Below are positions 8,801 through 16,078 of a DNA stretch of 20,195 nucleotides, piece by piece; the stretch's first letter is position 1, and each line of letters begins with the position of its first letter. The notes beneath the pieces were generated by a model that worked only from the letters and a program-made list of their open reading frames with translations, was not told where the DNA came from and did no database searches. Origin of the DNA: Bacillota bacterium (GTDB lineage Bacteria > Bacillota > Clostridia > Acetivibrionales > Acetivibrionaceae); the NCBI GenBank assembly GCA_023398495.1, contig JAEWSG010000074.1, positions 1 to 20,195 on the forward strand, in the 5' to 3' direction. The translations under genes were made by a program, and so were the position numbers.

Positions 8801-9019
8801 ATGAGCGAAAAAGCAATTAAAACAACAGAAGACAAAATAGCCATTAGGTCAGGACAAATAGAAAAACTTCACGCCCGTATAAAAAGTGACACTGACAAAA
8901 TCAGAGCAATTCAAAAGGAAATTGAAGAACTCAAGAACTTAGAGATAAAGGGTGTTATAAAAGAACTGGAACTGCCCTTTCCTGAAGTAATCAAGCTTTT
9001 AAAAGAGTTAAAGCAGTAA
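8801..9019 (+). CDS. DUF4315 family protein
   Basis: The ATG at 8801 is chosen because AAAGGAG lies at 8787-8793; an earlier in-frame ATG at 8783 would contain that site and overlap the M23 stop. The 72-aa product is a charged coiled coil (residues 5-50, K-I-x-x-R-x-x-Q-I-E-K-L pattern) followed by a short I/L-rich C-terminal segment (GVIKELELPFPEVIKLLKEL). This is the DUF4315 pattern found after the cell-wall hydrolase in related conjugative elements. Function unknown. The DUF4366 gene that usually follows DUF4315 is absent. Confidence 0.8.
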   Translation: MSEKAIKTTEDKIAIRSGQIEKLHARIKSDTDKIRAIQKEIEELKNLEIKGVIKELELPFPEVIKLLKELKQ

Positions 9020-9049
9020 ACCAATTACAAAAAGCAAAGGAGATTCGAT

Positions 9050-9199
9050 ATGATGGAAGATGTATTAAAAGCTATAGAAGAAATGAAGCGTGATATCAGT
9101 AAGAGAATTGATCTTTTAGAAGCACATCAATACAAAGAAAATACGCTATTAATCAGGGATGTATATAAAATTGTTACAAGTGAAAAAAGACAAGAATAA
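9050..9199 (+). CDS. 49-aa coiled-coil miniprotein
   Basis: A short ORF (MMEDVLKAIEEM start) with a good ribosome binding site, AAAGGAG, 6-7 bp before the ATG at 9050; a second ATG follows directly. It lies in the DUF4315-topB gap and shares the operon direction. The product is highly charged and almost wholly helical with a heptad-like pattern (V, I, M, I, I, L), suggesting a coiled coil. No family recognised. The ribosome binding site and lack of a competing frame support real translation. Confidence 0.6.
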   Translation: MMEDVLKAIEEMKRDISKRIDLLEAHQYKENTLLIRDVYKIVTSEKRQE

Positions 9200-9256
9200 A
9201 ACCTTCAAAAAACTACATCTTTTCCTAAAACAAAAAATCAAATAGAGGTGATGCAT

Positions 9257-11377
9257 GTGATACTTATAATTGCGGAAAAACCTTCAGTTGCAAATGAATT
9301 GGCAAAAGCAGTGGGTGCATCAAAAAAAGAGTCAGGCTTTATCTCCGGCAACGGCTATTATGTGACCTGGTGTGTAGGTCATTTGATTGAAACTGCAATG
9401 CCTGAAGACTACAACCCAGAACTAAACAAATGGACAATAGACCCCTTGCCCATTATACCAGAATCATGGAAATATAAAGTATCTGAACGTACCCGCCTGC
9501 AGTACAAAACAGTTAAAGAACTTATCCAAAGAGCAGATGTTGATGAGCTAATATGTGCTACCGATGCAGGTCGGGAAGGTGAACTCATATTCAAACTGGT
9601 ATATAACCAAACAGGCTGTAAAAAGCCTTATAAAAGGCTCTGGATAAGTTCCATGGAGGAATCAGCCATCAAAGAAGGTCTTTCAAAAATGAAAGACGGC
9701 CATGAATATGATAACCTCTACTACTCTGCCCTATCAAGGCTTCAAGCCGACTGGCTTGTTGGCATAAACATATCAAGACTTTTTAGCTGTCTTTACAATA
9801 AAACCCTCAATATAGGCCGTGTGCAAACACCAACTATAAACCTTATAGTAGAGAGGCAAAAAGAAATTGATAATTTCAAACCTAAACCTTATTACATTTT
9901 GTCCGCAGACTTTGGAACTTTTATTGCAACACGACGTGTAGATCAGGAGGCAGAAGCAAAAGAAATAATTTATCGATGCAACGGCAAAAATGCCGTTGTG
10001 TCAGATATAACCCAAAAGCCCTGTAAAGATAAACCATCAGCATTATATGATCTCACCACCCTACAAAGAGAGGCAAACAAATTATTGGGTTTATCCGCTC
10101 AACAAACCTTAGATTCCGCCCAAAGCCTTTACGAAAAGAAACTGATTACATATCCCAGAACTGACAGTCGTTATCTGACCTCGGATATGATACAAAGCAC
10201 CGGAGCCGTTATAAACAAAATTATCGCCCTGGACTATATAAATCCCAAAACAACACATGAATACAATGTAAATGATGCAAACATCGCTACTCTTGTTAAT
10301 AACAAGAAGGTCACCGACCATCACGCAATAATACCAACCGGTGCCATAGACCAAATACCGGAACTTAACCGTAATGACAAAAGTATTCTGCTGCTTGTAA
10401 TCTACAAGTTACTGACCGCAGCATATATTCCTCATGAATATATAAAAACAGACTTAACATTGACAATTGATGATATCGAATTCACGGCCTCCGGGAAACA
10501 AATAACCAATGTCGGATATAAAGAAATTCAAGATCACCTTATTGAACTGCTGAAGGTAAAAGACCCTGAAACAGATAACAAACCCGATCAATTAGATAAC
10601 GCTGTCATTCCTCAAGTGAACCAGGGAGATATCATAAAAACAGTATCAGTAACATTAAAAAAGAAACTTACTTCTCCCCCAAAACCATATACGGAGGATA
10701 CACTTCTATCGGCTATGGAAAATGCCTTAAGGTCAATTGATAATGAAGACCTTAAAAAGGAAGTGGCCGGAATTGGATTAGGTACTCCGGCAACAAGAGC
10801 CGGAATAATAGAAAGGATAATTAAAACAGGCTTTATTGAAAGAAAGAATAAAAATTTGCTGCCCACACAGGCAGCATTTTCTCTTATTGATGTAGTTCCG
10901 GATAAAATCAAAAGTCCCTGTCTTACAGCTGAATGGGAACAAAGGCTTGAGCAGATAAATAAAGGCTCATTGAGCTATACCGATTTTTATGCCGGCATAG
11001 CAAATTTCGTAAAAGGCCTTACAGATGAATACAAAGGAAAGGATGGTGACAAAGAAAAATTCAGGGAAGAAAAGGAGGCTATAGGCAAGTGTCCACGCTG
11101 TGGGAAAAACATCTATGAAGGCAAGTCAAATTATTACTGTGAATCCGGTCGTGAATGCAATTTCAGTCTTTGGAAAGAAGACAAGTTCTTTAAATCAAAG
11201 AAAAAAGCACTTACTAAAACGGCAGTAAAAGAAATCCTTAATAAAGGCCGTACCAAGATGACAGGTCTGTTCTCAGAAAAAACAAGAAACACCTATGATG
11301 CCTTCGTTTCAATTGAAGATACCGGAACTTATATCAATTACAAAATGGAGTTCATTAACAAAAAGAAAGAGAGTTGA
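9257..11377 (+). CDS. topB: DNA topoisomerase III
   Basis: A type IA topoisomerase of 706 aa from the preferred GTG at 9257 (GAGGTGAT ends about 5 bp before it; in-frame GTG 9248 and ATG 9251 are less likely because they fall inside that site). Residues 1-13 are the TOPRIM lead (ILIIAEKPSVA); the acidic TOPRIM motif DAGREGE begins at D103; the catalytic tyrosine is Y299 in ITYPRTDSRY. A C-terminal zinc ribbon begins at C612 (CPRCG, then a Cys pair in YYCESGRECNF). Topo III relaxes and decatenates single-strand-containing DNA, and is commonly carried by Tn1549-like elements, where it is thought to help process transferred DNA. Confidence 0.96.
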   Translation: MILIIAEKPSVANELAKAVGASKKESGFISGNGYYVTWCVGHLIETAMPEDYNPELNKWTIDPLPIIPESWKYKVSERTRLQYKTVKELIQRADVDELICATDAGREGELIFKLVYNQTGCKKPYKRLWISSMEESAIKEGLSKMKDGHEYDNLYYSALSRLQADWLVGINISRLFSCLYNKTLNIGRVQTPTINLIVERQKEIDNFKPKPYYILSADFGTFIATRRVDQEAEAKEIIYRCNGKNAVVSDITQKPCKDKPSALYDLTTLQREANKLLGLSAQQTLDSAQSLYEKKLITYPRTDSRYLTSDMIQSTGAVINKIIALDYINPKTTHEYNVNDANIATLVNNKKVTDHHAIIPTGAIDQIPELNRNDKSILLLVIYKLLTAAYIPHEYIKTDLTLTIDDIEFTASGKQITNVGYKEIQDHLIELLKVKDPETDNKPDQLDNAVIPQVNQGDIIKTVSVTLKKKLTSPPKPYTEDTLLSAMENALRSIDNEDLKKEVAGIGLGTPATRAGIIERIIKTGFIERKNKNLLPTQAAFSLIDVVPDKIKSPCLTAEWEQRLEQINKGSLSYTDFYAGIANFVKGLTDEYKGKDGDKEKFREEKEAIGKCPRCGKNIYEGKSNYYCESGRECNFSLWKEDKFFKSKKKALTKTAVKEILNKGRTKMTGLFSEKTRNTYDAFVSIEDTGTYINYKMEFINKKKES

Positions 11378-11381
11378 TTTG

Positions 11382-11621
11382 ATGAAGGTTTACGGAGAAG
11401 GAAAATATCCGGATGAGGTAGATGATTTTACATACGAATTAATGCTTGGAGTACTGGGTGAAGATCATATGCACCTTGAAATATTAGAGCGTGAGGAAAT
11501 GAAGGAAAAAAGCACAGAATCAAAAGTTAGTATGAAGGATCGACTTTCGACGGCAAAAACCGAGTCGGAGAAAAGAAATTCCTGTAAACCACAGGAAAAA
11601 AGCTTTCACAATGAAAGATAA
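11382..11621 (+). CDS. 79-aa acidic/basic protein with shared C-terminal tail
   Basis: The likely start is the ATG at 11382, 5 bp after the topB stop, with a weak purine-rich ribosome binding site; a longer frame from 11295 lies inside topB and is unlikely. Residues 1-45 are acidic (YPDEVDDFTYELMLGVLGED), and residues 50-79 begin SMKDR and turn basic, ending in HNER. The tail resembles the C-termini of PcfB, the ArdC-like protein and RadC in this window. No family recognised. It could be a small protein carried or recruited by the transfer machinery, which is speculation from the tail alone. Confidence 0.6.
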   Translation: MKVYGEGKYPDEVDDFTYELMLGVLGEDHMHLEILEREEMKEKSTESKVSMKDRLSTAKTESEKRNSCKPQEKSFHNER

Positions 11622-11664
11622 TTCAAACGCTTTACACTAACTTTATGAAATGGAGGATTTTAAA

Positions 11665-12123
11665 ATGAAAAGGTTTGCATTATTATTGGCAGCTTTAATA
11701 GCAATTCTATTGATTACGTCCAGTTGTAGTAGAGAAAATACCGAACTGGAAAAAAGGCAGACAGATAAACAGCTTATTGGTGTTTGGAGGCACCAAGAGG
11801 TATCCTCCCTTCCCCATTACAGTTCATGGGTAATTACTATAAAAGAAGATGGAACCTACAAAACTGAATCCGATACTTATAAAACCGCTGACAGTGGCAC
11901 AAGATCCCACACTGAAGCCTTTGGTGAAAAAGGCACCTATGTTCTGTCTGAAAACAATATACTTTTCAGAAGTGATACCGGCCAATCAAGGACAGAAATC
12001 TATGAAATACTTGAAGCGAAGGGACAAACACAGTTAGTTTTCAAAGATTCAAACGGAAATAACAAAAGCAGTATAGGCATAGATGGTGTTATTTATGATC
12101 TCAAGTTTATCAAAGAAAACTAA
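11665..12123 (+). CDS. Putative lipoprotein with lipocalin-like domain
   Basis: The start at 11665 is chosen because TGGAGG sits about 8 bp upstream; an ATG at 11650 would contain the site. Residues 1-20 are a lipoprotein signal peptide (MKRFALLLAALIA, then ITSSC) with C21 as the lipidated cysteine; Thr at position -3 is a weaker lipobox. The mature part has the L-I-G-V-W-R start and ITIKEDGTYK / GTYVLSENNILF strands seen in small lipocalin-like bacterial domains. It would sit on the outer face of the membrane. Its place between transfer genes suggests cargo or a surface function such as entry exclusion; this is a guess. Confidence 0.72.
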   Translation: MKRFALLLAALIAILLITSSCSRENTELEKRQTDKQLIGVWRHQEVSSLPHYSSWVITIKEDGTYKTESDTYKTADSGTRSHTEAFGEKGTYVLSENNILFRSDTGQSRTEIYEILEAKGQTQLVFKDSNGNNKSSIGIDGVIYDLKFIKEN

Positions 12124-12149
12124 ACTATTTTAATTAAGAAGGTGGCAGA

Positions 12150-13268
12150 ATGAAAGATAACAAGATAAATACTAAAGATGATAAAACAAAAGAACTTATT
12201 GCTAAACTTGAAAGCGGCATAAAAGACTTGTACTCTTCTGAAAACTATATCAATTATCTGAAAACCATGAGTAAATTTCATAACTACAGTATTAGCAACT
12301 CAATATTAATAGCTATTCAAAATCCAACCGCAAAATGTGTTGCAGGCTTTAACAGTTGGAAAAACAACTTTAAAAGAACTGTAAATAAAGGTGAAAAAGG
12401 AATTCAGATCCTTGCTCCTGCTCCATACAAAGTAGAGCTTGAAAAACAGAAGATAGATCCGAAAACTCAAAAACCAATGACTGATAAGAACGGCAGCCCC
12501 ATTATAGAATTAATTGAAGTGACAAAACCATGTTTCAAGGTTGTTCATGTGTTTGATGTTTTCCAAACCAGCGGAGAACCTTTGCCAGTTTTAGCAAATG
12601 AACTGAAAGCTGGTGTTGAAAACTTCGAAGAATTCTATAATACTTTAAAAAAACTATCTCCCTTCCCTATTAAGGAAACAAACATTACCTCTGGTTCAAA
12701 TGGATATTGCGACCCTGTTAATAAAGAAATAGCTATAAGAGATGGCATGAGTGAAGCACAAACCATTAAGACCTGCATTCATGAGATAGCACATTCAATT
12801 CTCCATGCCAATCATGAAGAAATGAATAAAGATAGTCACACCAGAGAAGTTGAAGCCGAAAGTGTTGCATTTGTAGTGTCAAATTACTTTGGAATCGAAA
12901 CTTCAGACTATAGTTTTGGGTACATAGCCGGTTGGAGTATTGATAAAGAATTAAAAGAACTTAAAAGCTCATTAGATATCATACAGAAAACTGCAAACAA
13001 GCTCATTACAGATATTGAAGCAGCCTACAAGGAATTGCAGGTTTCAAAGCAGAATATGTTAGACAGTATTATCCATGATAATGAAATTGATCTGGACAGA
13101 GAAAAAAATTGTAATACCCATGAAAACTCAAATAATCATGTAATAGATACTCCTGAAAGATCAGAAAAAAGCACTTCCATTAAGGACAGAATAATGGAGG
13201 CAAAGGAAAAGGTAAAAGAGCAACTGACAAATAACACGAATGAAATTTTCGCAGAAAGGAGTCGTTAA
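12150..13268 (+). CDS. ArdC-like ssDNA-binding protein with zinc metalloprotease domain
   Basis: A 372-aa protein. The N-terminal ~160 residues match the ArdC-type ssDNA-binding domain (FHNYSISNSILIAIQNP, then GFNSWKNNFKRTVNKGEKGI and FDVFQTSG). The second half has a zincin motif HEIAH at 211-215 with the downstream EVEAESVAFVVSNYFG helix supplying the third ligand. ArdC proteins are antirestriction factors: they bind ssDNA and can protect incoming DNA. The AAGGTGG ribosome binding site lies about 6 bp before the ATG. From about residue 300 the protein is a polar linker ending in a 30-residue tail that starts SIKDR (343-347) and is shared with other proteins here. Confidence 0.87.
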   Translation: MKDNKINTKDDKTKELIAKLESGIKDLYSSENYINYLKTMSKFHNYSISNSILIAIQNPTAKCVAGFNSWKNNFKRTVNKGEKGIQILAPAPYKVELEKQKIDPKTQKPMTDKNGSPIIELIEVTKPCFKVVHVFDVFQTSGEPLPVLANELKAGVENFEEFYNTLKKLSPFPIKETNITSGSNGYCDPVNKEIAIRDGMSEAQTIKTCIHEIAHSILHANHEEMNKDSHTREVEAESVAFVVSNYFGIETSDYSFGYIAGWSIDKELKELKSSLDIIQKTANKLITDIEAAYKELQVSKQNMLDSIIHDNEIDLDREKNCNTHENSNNHVIDTPERSEKSTSIKDRIMEAKEKVKEQLTNNTNEIFAERSR

Positions 13269-13269
13269 T

Positions 13270-13491
13270 ATGCCCTTCACAGTTGAAGAATTAACATTTA
13301 TAGATATTTACAGGACATCAGATATTGAAGCTACAAAAAAAGAGATCCGTAAAGCAATTCCCATTATTGATGATGCCAATATGATTGCCTTAGCTGAAAA
13401 TGTTCTCTCAAAACTAGATAAAGTGTCCTCTAATGAGTTTGAGCAACTTGATTTCGCAAACGTATTGAGTATGGAAAACGTAGGGATGTAA
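13270..13491 (+). CDS. Transposon-transfer assisting family protein (TTRAP)
   Basis: The ATG at 13270 follows AAAGGAG at good spacing and comes right after the stop of the ArdC-like gene; an earlier ATG at 13240 would overlap that gene. The 73-aa product has the family pattern: FTVEELTFIDIYRTS at the start, a central helix ending in a dipeptide and TVLxKLD-type segment (NVLSKLDKVSSNEFEQLDF). TTRAP proteins occur in Tn1549-like elements next to ArdC-like and replication genes; their mechanism is not known. Confidence 0.8.
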   Translation: MPFTVEELTFIDIYRTSDIEATKKEIRKAIPIIDDANMIALAENVLSKLDKVSSNEFEQLDFANVLSMENVGM

Positions 13492-13509
13492 GTATACCCC
13501 ACACTCTTA

Positions 13510-13557
13510 AACCAATGTAAATTGACAGGTGCCTTTTCCTGTCGATTTATATTGGTT
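13510..13557. repeat. 20-bp stem-loop (imperfect only by G:U pairs)
   Basis: Left arm 13510-13529 pairs with 13538-13557 around an 8-nt loop (13530-13537). The core arms are ACCAATGTAAATTGACAGG and CCTGTCGATTTATATTGGT; the only two non-Watson-Crick positions are G:T and T:G, which pair as wobbles in RNA. No T-run follows on either strand, so it is not a standard terminator. Confidence 0.8.
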
Positions 13558-13640
13558 CCCACGGAGGAGGGGGAGCGACTTTAGGCGCGGGGGAGGCATC
13601 GTGGAGGGCTCCCCTTCTCACAAAGGCAAGCATAAGTATT
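13558..13640 (+). other. GC-rich purine-rich structured non-coding stretch (candidate ncRNA or oriT)
   Basis: Directly after the stem-loop is a stretch far richer in G than anything else in the transfer region (runs of GGAGG, GGGGGAG and GCGCGGGGGAGG between 13561 and 13600). GGGGAGC at 13570-13576 is complementary to GCTCCCC at 13608-13614. No ORF uses it, and the next gene starts at 13705. Its composition, paired segments and position inside the operon suggest a structured RNA or the origin of transfer; I cannot choose between them from one sequence. Confidence 0.45.
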
Positions 13641-13704
13641 CAAATTGTCACTAAACCTAATGATAAACCTTATTACAAAAATCATTCTTGAGAGGAGCGC
13701 TAAA

Positions 13705-13968
13705 ATGAACAAAAATAAACCTGTTTATTATGAACAGCAACCAGAAGTATTCGGAGAACCATCACTAAAACTTGATGGTGATGAAAATCAAGATATACAG
13801 CAGTTTGCAAAGCTTATATCTGAACACACAGGAATACCTGAAGATAAGATTGAAAGTATGATTTCTAAGTTTGGAATAGAAGAAGTTTTAAAGAATCACT
13901 CTTTAATATGTGTAACTAAAGACCAGGAACAAAAATTAAAACAAATAGGAAAGCTTATAACGGGGTAA
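13705..13968 (+). CDS. 87-aa protein resembling the N-terminal domain of the neighbouring RadC
   Basis: The ATG at 13705 has AGAGGAG 6-7 bp upstream; the in-frame ATG at 13645 has no such site. Residues 37-87 (ISEHTGIPEDKIESMISKFG, then EEVLKNHS and QEQKLKQIGKL) align with residues 13-60 of the downstream RadC-like protein (LSKYTGISKAKIDNYLK, then IDNIFAHP and HTQLKKIEEL). So this is a stand-alone copy of that helical domain, lying 4 bp before radC. The first 35 residues are acidic and polar. Function unknown; it may pair with or regulate RadC. Confidence 0.65.
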   Translation: MNKNKPVYYEQQPEVFGEPSLKLDGDENQDIQQFAKLISEHTGIPEDKIESMISKFGIEEVLKNHSLICVTKDQEQKLKQIGKLITG

Positions 13969-13972
13969 TAAC

Positions 13973-14722
13973 ATGGAACAGATACAACTTGATAATTTAA
14001 GATTTTCAGACTTACTATCAAAATATACAGGTATAAGCAAAGCAAAAATAGATAATTATCTGAAGACTAATTCTATTGATAATATTTTTGCCCACCCCGC
14101 TTCAATCTCTTCAAATCACACTCAACTAAAAAAGATTGAAGAACTCCGGGAACTGCGCAATCTCTATAACAGAATCAAACTTCAGGAAGAGAATAAACAT
14201 TATGAATTAAACAGCTCTAACAAAGCAGGTGAGTATTTTAAAACGTATTTTACTGACTTGAAAGACAAAGAGCATTTCCTTTGTGCCTTTTTAGACTGCC
14301 AAAACAAAATCATAGCTACAAAAGTAATGAGTTCCGGCACCATTAACGAATCACCAATATATGCAAGAGAACTTGTTAAAGAAGCGTTGATGTATGATGC
14401 AAACGCAGTAATTATTTCACACAACCATCCTGGAGGATCACTAAGTCCAAGCAGGGCTGATATAGAAGTCACAAGGGCTGTAATTCAAGCTTTTGCTTCC
14501 GTAGGAATAAAAGTTGTGGATCATGTAATTATTGCAGATAACAATTTTTATTCTTTTGCAGAGAATGGAAGATTGGAATCTGCGATGCTAACTGATAGAT
14601 CTGTGATGGAACCTTCGATAAAAGATAGGATGATTGCAGCAAAGGAACAGGCTAATGAACAAAGACCTCAGTCAGTGGGGAGGGCATTAGATAGAGATAG
14701 AGATACTGTTATGGTTAAATAG
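13973..14722 (+). CDS. radC: RadC-like JAB/MPN-domain protein
   Basis: A 249-aa protein with the RadC domain at about residues 78-200. The JAMM metal motif is visible: H150-N-H152-P followed by G-G-S-L-S-P-S and D163, with ESPIYARELVKEAL upstream. The following VKVVDHVII-type strand and YSFAENG end are standard. Residues 1-60 form a helical domain that is duplicated in the preceding gene. The C-terminus (215-249) starts SIKDR and is the tail shared with three other proteins here. RadC-like proteins are common on conjugative elements; their biochemical role is not settled. Confidence 0.9.
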   Translation: MEQIQLDNLRFSDLLSKYTGISKAKIDNYLKTNSIDNIFAHPASISSNHTQLKKIEELRELRNLYNRIKLQEENKHYELNSSNKAGEYFKTYFTDLKDKEHFLCAFLDCQNKIIATKVMSSGTINESPIYARELVKEALMYDANAVIISHNHPGGSLSPSRADIEVTRAVIQAFASVGIKVVDHVIIADNNFYSFAENGRLESAMLTDRSVMEPSIKDRMIAAKEQANEQRPQSVGRALDRDRDTVMVK

Positions 14723-15011
14723 AATTCATAAAAGAGTTATATCTAACCACATAGCAAGTAATAAAACGATATAAACTTTATTTTTGAATAGCTGGCTTCA
14801 GAAAGTTATATGAAAAATAGCAATACTAACTTTCTGCAACTTCAAGCAATTAGAAATCTTTATACTTCCAAAGGTTAGACAAACCTGAGAAGTATATACA
14901 AAAAAGATAATGACTGAGCTATTTTTATAAATCTCGTTCATTAATTCATACCAGCTTTATTCACAAAATCAGAATATTAGAAGCCCCTAAGTCAGTTTGA
15001 ATTTAGGGGCT
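14723..15011. other. Non-coding region with four consecutive stem-loops
   Basis: No ORF is convincing here. Four inverted repeats occur in order: CAGAAAGTTA 14799-14808 with 14827-14836; TATACTTC 14861-14868 with 14889-14896 plus an inner AGGTT/AACCT pair; AATGACTGAG 14909-14918 with CTCGTTCATT 14933-14942 (one mismatch, one wobble); and AGCCCCTAA 14982-14990 with 15003-15011. The last could end the transfer operon although only a weak T-rich stretch follows. The group could be a structured RNA, an attachment or transfer site, or chance in AT-rich DNA. Confidence 0.5.
14982..15011 (+). terminator. Possible terminator of the transfer operon
   Basis: A perfect 9-bp stem, AGCCCCTAA with TTAGGGGCT, and a 12-nt loop, 260 bp after the radC stop. 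The downstream sequence is AT-rich with scattered T runs but no uninterrupted U-tract, so intrinsic termination is plausible rather than certain. Confidence 0.4.
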
Positions 15012-15348
15012 AATTAACTATTCTTCTTTCAAAAACCGGTTTGACATCGTTCTGGTTCACAAACTAGACCGGTTTGCACGAAACCGGTGTGACAGAATCG
15101 GCTACCGGATGGACCTCAAACGTCATAGTGTTACGCTCATCAGTATCCTTGAGTACATGGATGAAGGCAGTCCTGAGTCAGTGATTCTGAAATCGGTTCT
15201 GGAGGCAATGGAAGAATACTACTCACTGAATCTGGAGCGTGAGCCCCAGAAGGGCGAGCAAGATTTCAATATGCTAACCAAAATTGTTGAACATAATGGC
15301 AAACTAAGAGATCAGCCTGTTGAATTTATAAGTTTTGTGCCGATTTAA
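15007..15348 (+). pseudogene. Large serine recombinase fragment (TndX-like catalytic domain)
   Basis: In frame from 15040 the sequence reads FDIVLVHKLDRFARNRCDR, then KRHSVTLISILEYMDEGSPE and SVLEAMEEYYSLNLERE, the central part of the catalytic domain of large serine recombinases. The first ~60 residues with the catalytic serine are missing (an in-frame stop lies at 15004-15006), and homology ends shortly after LERE, so the DNA-binding domains are gone too. The remaining ~30 residues to the stop are not recognisable. An ATG at 15109 could give 79 aa but no functional enzyme. It is probably the relic of the integrase of this or another element. Confidence 0.82.
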
Positions 15349-15364
15349 TACCCTAATATCATAT

Positions 15365-15982
15365 TTATGGTTCAGGAATCTTATTCTTATCAAAGGTTAT
15401 GTTAATATTATGAAAATTGTAGAGGATTTCTTGATTCTCATTATAAACATGAGCTTCAACCTCTAGGTATCCATGTTTATTTTGTAAATAATCTTTTAAA
15501 AAACTATGGCTAAAATTGCATCTTAATCTTTTAATGTTGTAATTTCTGTTATGTGCCTCAGAGCCTGTAAAAGAAATTTTGCCTTCAAATCCTATAATAT
15601 TAACAGAAAGTCCCAAATACTTATTGTTAACCTCTAAATTTTTATCTTTAGTTACACTATATTTTTCCATCATTGTATATTCTTCAGCAATTTTATTATC
15701 ATATATATACTTATATCCGATTTTATTATTATCAATAAGGGTAATCAACATTTCGATTCTATCTGAATCAATAAAAATATCCTTAAACATCAATGTGTAA
15801 CCATTTTCATTAATTACTATATCATCGAGCATATTATGACCATTTTCATTAGTTGTAAAGCTCTCATAAACTGATTTAAAAAAAATAAAAATTGTTTTAT
15901 GACTCAATGTCAAAATCGCACAAGCAATAATGCATGTAATTACTACAAACAACATCTTTTTTTGGGCGTTTCGCTGTTTCAT
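15365..15982 (-). CDS. Membrane-anchored protein, possibly DUF4179-like
   Basis: The ATG at 15982 is preceded by GAGGTGA on the minus strand; the GTG at 15994 overlaps that site. The 205-aa product has a basic N-terminus, one membrane helix (about residues 10-30) and an extracellular β-rich domain. The stretch VINENGYTLMFKDIFIDSDRIEMLITL resembles the start of the DUF4179/DUF5643-type extracellular domain, which often belongs to regulators paired with ECF sigma factors; no sigma factor gene is seen here, so the assignment is tentative. It lies downstream of the secreted-protein gene on the same strand, separated by 187 bp with a strong inverted repeat. Confidence 0.6.
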   Translation of the reverse strand: MKQRNAQKKMLFVVITCIIACAILTLSHKTIFIFFKSVYESFTTNENGHNMLDDIVINENGYTLMFKDIFIDSDRIEMLITLIDNNKIGYKYIYDNKIAEEYTMMEKYSVTKDKNLEVNNKYLGLSVNIIGFEGKISFTGSEAHNRNYNIKRLRCNFSHSFLKDYLQNKHGYLEVEAHVYNENQEILYNFHNINITFDKNKIPEP

Positions 15983-16078
15983 GTGGTTTTTCACCTCGCG
16001 TAAATAACGGTTTTAAAAAGCTGGATTTGATTAAATTTGAAATCAAAGCCCATGAAAAGGCTACCCACACAAAACGGC

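Noticed and set aside
11579..11597. TTCCTGT/ACAGGAA hairpin near the end of the 79-aa gene as a terminator
   Set aside because: The stem is only 7 bp, AT-rich and followed by an A-run on the plus strand; the operon appears to continue through it.
11849..12037. 62-codon plus-strand ORF inside the lipoprotein gene
   Set aside because: It lies wholly within the lipoprotein frame, has no ribosome binding site and no recognisable product.
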